Below are positions 1 to 6,815 of a stretch of 6,815 nt of DNA, piece after piece. Position 1 is the stretch's first letter. Each line of letters opens with the position of its first letter. The DNA comes from Clostridiaceae bacterium (GTDB taxonomy: Bacteria > Bacillota > Clostridia > Saccharofermentanales > UBA5734): assembly GCA_012729935.1 (NCBI GenBank), contig JAAYBY010000194.1, forward strand, positions 1 through 6,815, written 5' to 3'. The position numbers were made by a program, and so were the translations under genes. Below the pieces are notes generated by a model that did not search any database, was not told where the DNA came from, and was given only the letters and a program-made list of their open reading frames with translations.

Positions 1-397
1 CATCTGTTGTCTCCTCCAGAATCATCGTCATCAGCTGATCCAGCCGCTGATCCTCATTTTTTAGACTTAAATACCCGATTAGCGCTTCAAGACCGGTTGC
101 CATTAAATAATCTGCCGGTTCCGCATGTTTAGAACGGCTGGCCGGCTGACTGTTTCGGCCACGTTTGTAGACGGACAGCTCATCGTCGTTCAGGTACGGC
201 ATGAGCCTGCGGACAGCTTGTGCCTGAGCCTGTGCTTTTACCAGACTGACGGACTGCCGATGCAGCTGACCGGATTTGCCATGGCAATGATTACAGGCAT
301 AAATCCGGGCATAAAGCTCATAGACTGCGTCACCGATATAAGCCAAAGTTGAGATGGGCACTTCGCGCCAGTCGCGGGTGACAATCGGTACGTTCAT
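1..397 (-). CDS. mrnC: Mini-ribonuclease III (partial, C-terminus beyond left edge)
   Basis: Mini-III is a small RNase III-fold endonuclease without a dsRNA-binding domain; in Bacillus it matures the ends of 23S rRNA as a homodimer. I translated 132 codons from ATG at 397 to the window edge with no stop. The signature LAYIGDAVYELYAR lies at residues 18-31, with the catalytic Asp at 23, the position it has in the B. subtilis enzyme. RGRN follows at 79-82, and ATGLEALIGYL at 100-110 carries the second acidic active-site residue, Glu104. The Bacillus protein is about 143 residues, so only some ten residues should be missing. The start codon overlaps the cysS stop as ATGA, which suggests translational coupling; no strong Shine-Dalgarno is visible inside the end of cysS. 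The cysS-mrnC order is the common Firmicutes one, usually followed by the rRNA methyltransferase rlmB, which would be off the window. Confidence 0.93.
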   Translation of the reverse strand, partial: MNVPIVTRDWREVPISTLAYIGDAVYELYARIYACNHCHGKSGQLHRQSVSLVKAQAQAQAVRRLMPYLNDDELSVYKRGRNSQPASRSKHAEPADYLMATGLEALIGYLSLKNEDQRLDQLMTMILEETTD

Positions 398-1818
398 TGC
401 ACGCTCACTTTTGGTCCCTGCGGTGTGTCGACCACTGAAAAACCGCGCTTCTGAATCTCGTCCCGGATCGTGTCCGCACGAGCGAAATCTCTTTGCTTTT
501 TCGCTTCCGTCCGCCGAGATACCAGTTCTAGAATGTCGAACGGAATGCCGTCGTCATCTTCGTTTTTGGTTTCCGTCAAGCCCAGCACATCGAGAAGCTG
601 GTGCAGCGTTTCAGTCGCGGCCTTCAACGTTTCCTGATCGATTCCGCCGACTGTGGCTGCTGTATTAACTGTCCGTACCAGTTCAAACACAGCTGCGATT
701 GCGTCAGCTGTATTCAGGTCGTCATTCATCGCGTCGACAAACGCCTGCCGATAGGTCTGTATGCTGTTCCTGAGCGATGCGGCAGCTTCAATACCTTCGC
801 CTTCCGGTTTCAGCGGCGCATGCGCTGCAACAAAGGCTGTATGGTCGAGACAGGTTTGGATCCGTTTCCAGCCGTTTTCGGCTGCCTGGAGCAGTTCAGC
901 TGAAAAATTGATCGGCATCCGGTAATGACTGCTCAACATAAAAAACCGGAGAACCAGATAATCGTGATGTTCAGCCAGATCACGAACCGTAAAAAAGTTA
1001 CCGGCTGACTTGCTCATCTTTTCCTGATCAATGTTGATAAAACCATTGTGCAGCCAGTAGCGGACAAACGGTTTACCGGTCGCGGCTTCACTCTGGGCAA
1101 TTTCATTTTCATGGTGCGGAAAGACCAGATCCTGACCGCCGCCGTGAATGTCGATGGTTTCACCCAGATGCTTGATAATCATCGCGGAGCATTCGATATG
1201 CCAGCCAGGACGTCCGTCGCCCCAGGGGCTTGGCCAGAAAGGCTCATGTTCTTTTTTCTTTTTCCACAGGACAAAGTCCATACGGCTGCGCTTATCGGAT
1301 GCGTCAAATGACATCTCCCGATCGCTGCTCTCCAGTTCCTCGAGCCGGTGATGTGATAACTGGCCATACGGCTTAAAACGGGACACATCAAAATAAACCC
1401 CGTCGTCCGCTTCGTACGCGTATCCTTTATCCATCAGAGTCTGAACCAGATCGACGATGGTGTCTATCGTTTCAGTCGCACGTGGGTGTATCGTTGCACG
1501 TTTAATATTGAGCCGATCGGCGTCGTAGAAATATTCCCGGATAAACCGATCAGCCAGTTCCTGAACCGTTATCTCTTCTGAATTAGCCCGGTTAATCATC
1601 TTGTCATCGATATCTGTGAAATTCTGGACATATGAAACGTGATAGCCGGAAAATTCAAGAAACCGGCGCAGTGTATCATAGGTTATAAACGGCCGGGCGT
1701 TACCCAGATGAAAGTAATTATAGACAGTCGGTCCGCAGACATACATTTTCACCTGTCCGTTGTTCAGAGGTGTAAACGTTTCTTTATGACGTGTCTGAGT
1801 ATTATAAAGCCGTAACAT
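394..1818 (-). CDS. cysS: Cysteinyl-tRNA synthetase
   Basis: Cytoplasmic class I aminoacyl-tRNA synthetase that attaches cysteine to tRNA-Cys using ATP. The 474-residue product is close to the usual 460-480. The N-terminal Rossmann catalytic domain carries VCGPTVYNYFHLGNAR from about residue 27, where HLGN (37-40) is the HIGH motif. The zinc that selects cysteine would be held by Cys28, Cys210 (in GWHIECSAM), His235 and Glu239 (in FPHHENE). KMSKS is at 267-271. The helical DALR-type anticodon region follows from about 350 and contains MNDDLNT (364-370); the end holds the typical KKQRDFARAD segment (440-449). I chose ATG 1818 because it gives the family-typical start MLRLYNT and has GGAGGG six bases upstream. 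An in-frame ATG at 1839 adds seven residues but has no ribosome binding site. It lies 34 nt after cysE and overlaps mrnC by 4 bp. All catalytic residues appear intact. Confidence 0.97.
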   Translation of the reverse strand: MLRLYNTQTRHKETFTPLNNGQVKMYVCGPTVYNYFHLGNARPFITYDTLRRFLEFSGYHVSYVQNFTDIDDKMINRANSEEITVQELADRFIREYFYDADRLNIKRATIHPRATETIDTIVDLVQTLMDKGYAYEADDGVYFDVSRFKPYGQLSHHRLEELESSDREMSFDASDKRSRMDFVLWKKKKEHEPFWPSPWGDGRPGWHIECSAMIIKHLGETIDIHGGGQDLVFPHHENEIAQSEAATGKPFVRYWLHNGFINIDQEKMSKSAGNFFTVRDLAEHHDYLVLRFFMLSSHYRMPINFSAELLQAAENGWKRIQTCLDHTAFVAAHAPLKPEGEGIEAAASLRNSIQTYRQAFVDAMNDDLNTADAIAAVFELVRTVNTAATVGGIDQETLKAATETLHQLLDVLGLTETKNEDDDGIPFDILELVSRRTEAKKQRDFARADTIRDEIQKRGFSVVDTPQGPKVSVQ

Positions 1819-1824
1819 GCTGTA

Positions 1825-1830
1825 CCCTCC
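1825..1830 (-). promoter_or_regulatory. Shine-Dalgarno site that fixes the cysS start
   Basis: The minus strand reads GGAGGG followed by a 6-nt spacer (TACAGC) and the ATG at 1818. This is near-ideal spacing and decides against the upstream in-frame ATG at 1839, which lies on the far side of the site. It is the clearest ribosome binding site in the window, suggesting cysS is initiated independently even though it is probably co-transcribed with cysE. Confidence 0.85.
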
Positions 1831-1852
1831 AGCGGTCATTTGATAATTGGTC

Positions 1853-2557
1853 TCATTTTATGCTCGTCTCTTCTTGTTGTCCCGGCTCTTCAGGTGCTTC
1901 CTGGCAGTTTACATCCGTCTGAAACATCGCTTCAAGCGAAGCCATCCGGCGTCTCAGCTGACAGATTTCCTGTTCAATCGGATCGGGTGCGCTGTCATGA
2001 TCGAGCTCAACGTTGTGACGAATCGGCCGGCCTTCATGCTTGATAACCCGGCCCGGAACACCGACGACCGTCGCTTCAGCCGGCACCTCATGCAAGACGA
2101 CCGAGTTTGCCCCGATCATCGCGTAATCGCCGACTTTAAACGGGCCGAGAATCTTAGCACCAGCACCAATTAAAACATTATTGCCCAGCGTCGGATGACG
2201 CTTCCCCTTGTCTTTACCGGTTCCACCAAGCGTGACACCGTGATAAAGTGTGCAATCATCGCCTATTTCGGCCGTCTCACCGATGACCAGGCCCATGCCG
2301 TGGTCAATAAACAGCCGTCTGCCGATTTTCGCGCCGGGGTGAATTTCAATACCTGTGAAAAAACGATTGATCTGGGACAAAGCACGTGCGATACATTTCA
2401 TGTGATGCCGAAACAGCCAGTGAGCCATTCGATGCAAAACGACCGCATGAAAACCGGAATAAACAAAGATTACCTGCCAGACGCCGCATGCTGCCGGATC
2501 CCGTTGAGCGATTGAACGAGCGTCATCAAAAAAGCCTTTCAAACCGTTGATCACCAT
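1853..2557 (-). CDS. cysE: Serine O-acetyltransferase
   Basis: Transfers acetyl from acetyl-CoA to L-serine, making O-acetylserine for cysteine synthase; the first committed step of cysteine biosynthesis, in the cytoplasm. The 234-residue protein has the short N-terminal helical domain of the Bacillus type (it lacks most of the extended N-terminus of E. coli CysE). RDPAA (residues 19-23) holds the conserved Asp. A left-handed beta-helix of hexapeptide repeats spans about 72-172. Catalytic Asp85-His86 lie in FIDHGMG and His121 in GKRHPT; GGTGK (111-115) belongs to the acetyl-CoA/serine site. The C-terminal ~45 residues are charged and Gln/Glu-rich, and in this family the tail is often involved in feedback inhibition or cysteine synthase contact. 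ATG 2557 is the first start after an in-frame stop; its Shine-Dalgarno is poorly spaced and partly in a hairpin. The gene follows 6S RNA by about 40 nt and probably shares a transcript with cysS. Confidence 0.96.
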   Translation of the reverse strand: MVINGLKGFFDDARSIAQRDPAACGVWQVIFVYSGFHAVVLHRMAHWLFRHHMKCIARALSQINRFFTGIEIHPGAKIGRRLFIDHGMGLVIGETAEIGDDCTLYHGVTLGGTGKDKGKRHPTLGNNVLIGAGAKILGPFKVGDYAMIGANSVVLHEVPAEATVVGVPGRVIKHEGRPIRHNVELDHDSAPDPIEQEICQLRRRMASLEAMFQTDVNCQEAPEEPGQQEETSIK

Positions 2558-2559
2558 CC

Positions 2560-2575
2560 CTGCCTATTCCGGCAG
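2560..2575 (-). promoter_or_regulatory. Small hairpin at the cysE ribosome binding region
   Basis: Just before the cysE ATG (2557) the minus strand reads CTGCC, a 6-nt loop GGAATA, then GGCAG: a 5-bp perfect stem (2575-2571 with 2564-2560). The purine run AGGCAGGG abutting the ATG, the only close Shine-Dalgarno candidate, is partly in the 3' arm. A second candidate, AAAGG (2580-2576), lies immediately before the hairpin and would come within a few bases of the ATG if the hairpin is looped out. Either reading suggests structure-affected initiation. The stem is short and could be chance. Confidence 0.35.
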
Positions 2576-2596
2576 CCTTTATCAGTCAAACAGAAT

Positions 2597-2776
2597 GCCC
2601 GGGATGTCGAACCCCCTTTTGACACCCAGCATCACTACTAGGTGGGTGCCCTGCAGTGGTCTTAAGTCTACCCCATACTCGGACCGAAGTCCGGGAGGTC
2701 TGACCGTATTCCACTTAACCCAAGCTCCCGTTTCTGTCACGAAGGTTCAAAAACAGAGGTTACGAACATTCCAGGC
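2597..2776 (-). ncRNA. ssrS: 6S RNA (regulator of RNA polymerase holoenzyme)
   Basis: 6S RNA mimics an open promoter, binds housekeeping sigma-RNA polymerase and templates short product RNAs; it usually accumulates in stationary phase. Here a ~180-nt RNA, the family's usual size, is predicted. Its ends form one long helix: GCCTGGAATGT (2776-2766) pairs with ACATCCCGGGC (2607-2597) with one A-C mismatch. The helix continues inward through CG/CG and AACCTC/GGGGTT. The 5' bubble strand contains GTTTTTGAACC and GAAACGGGAGC, which resemble Bacillus 6S-1 as I recall it. The far side of the bubble closes with AGTGG (2715-2711) pairing CCACT (2659-2655). An apical hairpin CGGAC-TTCG-GTCCG (2693-2680) has a stable UUCG loop. 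The 3' bubble strand holds the hairpin CACCCA/TGGGTG (2648-2643 with 2628-2623). It starts 7 nt after a strong -10 box. The 3' end is inferred from the helix; no clean terminator follows, only a weakly U-rich stretch. B. subtilis calls its copies bsrA and bsrB. Confidence 0.88.
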
Positions 2777-2782
2777 AACTTT

Positions 2783-2811
2783 AGTATAACGTGTTTCTGT
2801 TGTTTTCTCAA
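2783..2811 (-). promoter_or_regulatory. Sigma-A promoter of the 6S RNA
   Basis: On the minus strand, TTGAGA (2811-2806) and TATACT (2788-2783) are separated by exactly 17 bp, each matching five of six consensus bases. Seven bases after the -10 box is position 2776, which is also the first base of the terminal helix of the predicted 6S RNA, so the two predictions agree. The -35 hexamer overlaps the TGA stop codon of comFC (2810-2808). No terminator separates the two, so read-through from the upstream operon could also produce a longer precursor. Confidence 0.85.
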
Positions 2812-3593
2812 GTAATCAACCGGCTCGAGGCATGACTCGGGATTCGCCGGCCCGGCATATTGGAGGCAACAACCAGTCCGCTCAACGTAAAGCCGGTGGT
2901 CAGTAACGGCTGTGCTGCCGCATTTAAGGTTGCTCCGGTTGTCAGGACGTCGTCGACCAGGACGATATGGCAGTTCTGTGGTGCTTTATTTGTATCGTTC
3001 AGCCAGCGCTGCCAGACCAACGGATTGAGGGCGAAAGCACCTCTCGGATTATTCAACCGGGCTTCGCGATCTTTGATCTCGCTTTGCCGTCCGGTCAGCC
3101 GTTTCCGGATCAGACCGCCTGAAAGATCCGGCTTTTTCAGCCATACGGCCAACAATCTGGTCATCAGTTCTGCCTGATTATAACCGCGTTCAGCAAGCCG
3201 CTTTTTATGCAGTGGAACCGCGACAAATCCATCGACCTGCTTAATGTTAGAACAGACGACAGTTCGCAGCAGCGCTGCAAGTGCACGTGCCATTGATGGC
3301 TTGTCTGAGAATTTCATCCGGATCAGCGCGTCGCTGATCGGTTTCTGATAAAAGGCGGCACAGTATACCGGAACATTTCCCTTTATTTTCCCGCAGCGGT
3401 TGTCTGGTAAATCAAGCTGCTGATCAGCACCAAAACGCAGGGGCAGAGCAGACAGGCACCTGCGGCAGATATTGGGAAATTGTGCAGCCGGATCAATCCG
3501 CCGGCAAAAACAGCAAACCGGCGGGAAAAGGATATTCCAATCGTGGTTCTCACTTAGGCGATCCAGGTTATTGACAGGCGGGAAAAAGGTCAT
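2808..3593 (-). CDS. comFC: ComF-family phosphoribosyltransferase-like protein
   Basis: ComFC-type proteins have a zinc finger plus a type I phosphoribosyltransferase fold and are needed for natural DNA uptake in characterised species, probably at the cytoplasmic side of the uptake machinery; the substrate is not settled. The 261-residue protein has paired cysteines CCFC (27-30) and CRRC (43-46), a probable zinc site. The family block VPLHKKRLAERGYNQAE is at 126-142, with GRQSEIKDREARLNNPRGAF after it (168-187). The PRPP-binding loop IVLVDDVLTTGAT (210-222) has the two acidic residues and TTGAT intact. ATG 3593 overlaps the recD2 stop as ATGA, so translation is probably coupled. No comFA helicase gene is adjacent, unlike the Bacillus comF operon. 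The product may act in recombination or repair rather than competence; many non-competent Firmicutes keep it. Its stop codon lies within the 6S promoter. Confidence 0.9.
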   Translation of the reverse strand: MTFFPPVNNLDRLSENHDWNILFPPVCCFCRRIDPAAQFPNICRRCLSALPLRFGADQQLDLPDNRCGKIKGNVPVYCAAFYQKPISDALIRMKFSDKPSMARALAALLRTVVCSNIKQVDGFVAVPLHKKRLAERGYNQAELMTRLLAVWLKKPDLSGGLIRKRLTGRQSEIKDREARLNNPRGAFALNPLVWQRWLNDTNKAPQNCHIVLVDDVLTTGATLNAAAQPLLTTGFTLSGLVVASNMPGRRIPSHASSRLIT

Positions 3594-5867
3594 GATCCAA
3601 AATCTGTCTGCAGCAGTTCAGCCAGAAAAGTCCATCGATTCAGCGACGAACGATTTGCCAGCATTTGTTCAATCACTCGTTTTGGTGCAACCAGAAACAA
3701 TTTGTCGCGAGCGCGCGTAATGGCTGTATACAGCAGATTTCGTGTGAGAAGCTGCGGCGGACCCGGGGCGACAGCCAGAATGACGACCGAGTATTCGCTT
3801 CCCTGGCTTTTATGAACGGTCATCGCATAAGCCAACTCCAGATCATCCAGACTGGCACGATCATATGTGACGATGCGGTCATCATCAAAGCAGACCTGCA
3901 AACTTTCAGATGCCTGATCAACTGCAATTACGGTTCCGATTTCACCGTTGAAAACGCCTGTCTCCTGATCATGGCCGCTCCGACTGACCAATTCATAATT
4001 GTTGCGGGTCTGCATCACACGATCAGCGAGACCAAAAAAGCACCCATGCGCGGTCAGACCTTCCCGGTTTGCCTGAGGCGGCAGCAGCGAACGCTGCAGT
4101 CTTTGATTAAGCGCGTGCGTCCCGGACGATCCTTTTCGCGTCGGTGTCAGAACAAAGACATCCTGTAATGGGTCGAGGCCATACGTTTCTGGCAAAATCT
4201 TTTCAATCAGTCTGGCTACCGCGTCGGCGATCGTTTCCGCGTTTTCTTTGGCGATAAATAAAAATGAACTGTCTTTTGTCTGATCGAGCTGAGGCCAGAG
4301 ACCTTGATTTATCCGATGTGCGTTTTGAATAATCAGGCTCTCTTCTGCCTGGCGGTAAACACGGGTCAGCCGAGCAGTCGGCACCTGGCCACTGTCAATC
4401 AAGTCTCTGAGCACATCGCCTGCGCCGACGGACGGAAGCTGATCTGCGTCACCAACCAGCAGCAGGCGGCAGCCGGGACGAATGCTCTGGATCAGGCTGT
4501 CAAACAGAAAAACATCGATCATCGAAGCCTCGTCAACGATGACCAGGTCAGCTTCCAGCGGCTGATCACTGCAGGCCGAATAAGGCATGAACGGATCATT
4601 GTCGGGGACGTATTGCAGATTTAGCAGCCGGTGCAGTGTCTGCGCCGGTCGTCCGGTTGATTCACTTAACCGGCGCGCCGCCCGGCCGGTTGGTGCGGCC
4701 AGCAGAATTCGGGCAGATTGGCTCTCCATACAATCGCAGAGGAGACGCAAAATAGTCGTCTTGCCGGTTCCAGGTCCGCCGGTGAGAATCGATACAGATT
4801 CGCGCAAGGCTAGAATCAAACCGTCCCGCTGTTCTGATGATAAAGTCAGATTCCGTTTGGCTGAGCTGTCTTCAACGGCATCAGCTGCCTGCTGCAGGTT
4901 GCAGAGTTGTGCGTAAACCAGCGGCGGGGTTCGCAACAGGATCTTCAGCTGCATGGCCGATTGCTTCTCAGATCTGAGCAAAGCCGTCAGCACACCACGC
5001 CGATCTCCCGGCTTGATCTGGATCCGTTTCATGGTTGGATCCCCCGCCAGACAATCTTCAATCAGCTGCGGTCGATCCATTTCAGTCTGGAGCAGTTTCT
5101 CCGTCTGTTGAATCCAGACAGTCTCAGGCAGATAGGTGTGCCCCTGGTTTGCAGCTTGTGTCAGAACAAAGCGCAGGCCGCTCTTGATCCGTTGAACGGA
5201 TTTGGGATTCAAGCCCAGCTGCCGGGCCAGCCGGTCTGCCGTCAGGAAACCAATACCGAAAATATCGTCAGCCAGACGATAAGGATTCTCCGAAATACTT
5301 TGGATTGATTCCGTTCCGTATTTGCGAAAAATGCGCAGAGCCTTTCCGGTACCGATACCGAGTGGATATAAGAAAAGCACCAAGTCCTGGAAATCTTTCT
5401 TTTCTCGTAACTGATCGGCAATCTTTACGGCTTTCGATCGGCTGATTCCCTTGACATGAGCAGCCAGGTCCGGGTTGTTTTGGAGCACCTGCAGCGTGTC
5501 GAGACCGAATCGCGCGACCAGACGACGCGCCAGAACAGGGCCGACGCCTGAAATCAGACCGCCTGACAGATAATGTTCGATAGCCATTTCCGTCTGTGGT
5601 GTCAAATATTCGTAGCCTTCAGCGGTGAACTGGCGCCCATAATCCGGATGACTGGTCCAGCGGCCGTTGAAACGTATCAGTTCTCCAGGTGATAAAAAAG
5701 GGAGCGTTCCAACTACGGTTGTGTCATTGTTATCGTTTAGGGTTAGAACGGTATAACCGTTTTCCTGGTTGCGAAAAACGATCTCAGCAACTGTTCCCTC
5801 AATTGAACGCTCCTGATCAGGCGAGTCCTGCTGGATTCGCATTTGATCCGGCTCACGTTTACTGTGC

Positions 5868-5884
<17 letters not shown>
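3590..5884 (-). CDS. recD2: RecD2-type ATP-dependent 5'-3' DNA helicase
   Basis: RecD2 (YrrC in Bacillus) is a superfamily 1B helicase found without RecBC and implicated in DNA damage tolerance and replication fork maintenance. Numbered from ATG 5884 (764 residues; Bacillus about 800), an N-terminal OB-like domain begins at SIEGTVAE (27-34). Helix-hairpin-helix segments follow at about 107-127, 146-159 and 206-225. The motor has Walker A GGPGTGKT (369-376), APTGRAARR (397-405), Walker B LVIVDEAS (447-454), [13 protein letters not shown] (478-490), RVYRQ (508-512), FNGEIGTV (645-652), [14 protein letters not shown] (685-698) and [13 protein letters not shown] (717-729). All motifs are intact. 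The start is uncertain: ATG 5884 overlaps metK by 17 bp, ATG 5842 leaves a 25-nt gap, and neither has a strong ribosome binding site; conservation starts after both. The open frame extends to a TTG at 5965, but that lies deep in metK. Its stop overlaps the comFC start by 4 bp. Confidence 0.95.

Positions 5885-6815
<931 letters not shown>

Noticed and set aside
1819..1839. Longer cysS starting at ATG 1839
   Set aside because: It has no ribosome binding site and would put the strong GGAGGG inside the coding region; the family-typical start is at 1818.
1847..2515. Plus-strand open frames opposite cysE (108 and 106 codons)
   Set aside because: Both lie antisense to cysE, whose active-site motifs and hexapeptide repeats are complete; nothing recognisable is encoded on the plus strand.
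2597..2616. tRNA or tmRNA T-arm (GGGGGTTCGACATCCCGG resembles one on the minus strand)
   Set aside because: No acceptor stem, anticodon arm or CCA end is placed around it; these bases pair much better with the 5' end of the 6S RNA at 2776-2756.
2558..2776. T-box (tRNA-Cys) riboswitch upstream of cysE
   Set aside because: Expected from Bacillus cysES, but no AGGGTGGNACCGCG core or terminator/antiterminator pair is present; the region folds end to end as a 6S-like RNA instead.
3665..4168. 167-codon open frame on the plus strand
   Set aside because: Shadow of recD2 on the opposite strand; no recognisable domain, while the minus frame has intact helicase motifs.
4907..5308. 133-codon open frame on the plus strand
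   Set aside because: Antisense to the HhH region of recD2; compositionally a mirror of that gene with no domain signature.

Overview
The window is a densely packed, single-strand block of housekeeping genes. Everything I can support reads on the minus strand, so transcription runs from the right edge to the left. The gene families and their arrangement (cysE-cysS-mrnC in tandem, a RecD2-type helicase instead of RecBCD-linked RecD, a ComF-type protein, and a 6S RNA with a Firmicutes-like 5' bubble strand) point to a Bacillota (Firmicutes) chromosome. Base composition is roughly half G+C. The metK-recD2-comF order fits Clostridia or Negativicutes-like lineages better than Bacillus, but I cannot place it further from sequence alone.

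In the direction of transcription: metK (S-adenosylmethionine synthetase, N-terminus cut off by the right edge) is followed closely or with a short overlap by recD2 (5'-3' DNA helicase). recD2 overlaps a comFC-like phosphoribosyltransferase gene by 4 bp. A strong sigma-A-type promoter overlaps the comFC stop codon and drives a ~180-nt structured RNA that I read as 6S RNA. About 40 nt after its 3' end comes cysE (serine O-acetyltransferase), then cysS (cysteinyl-tRNA synthetase) after 34 nt, and mrnC (Mini-ribonuclease III) overlapping cysS by 4 bp and running off the left edge.

Functionally there are three groups. metK makes the methyl donor SAM. recD2 and comFC form a DNA repair and DNA uptake-associated pair. 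cysE, cysS and mrnC link cysteine biosynthesis, charging of tRNA-Cys and 23S rRNA maturation. The 6S RNA, which in characterised bacteria binds the housekeeping RNA polymerase holoenzyme, sits where cysES genes in Bacillus have a tRNA-Cys-sensing T-box leader. I find no T-box here.

No gene-free stretch exceeds 300 bases; the only sizeable gap (2558-2807) holds the 6S RNA and its promoter. I found no mobile element, CRISPR array, tRNA, rRNA gene or defence system. The 6S RNA locus is the most interesting item, and it is a known RNA family, not a new system.
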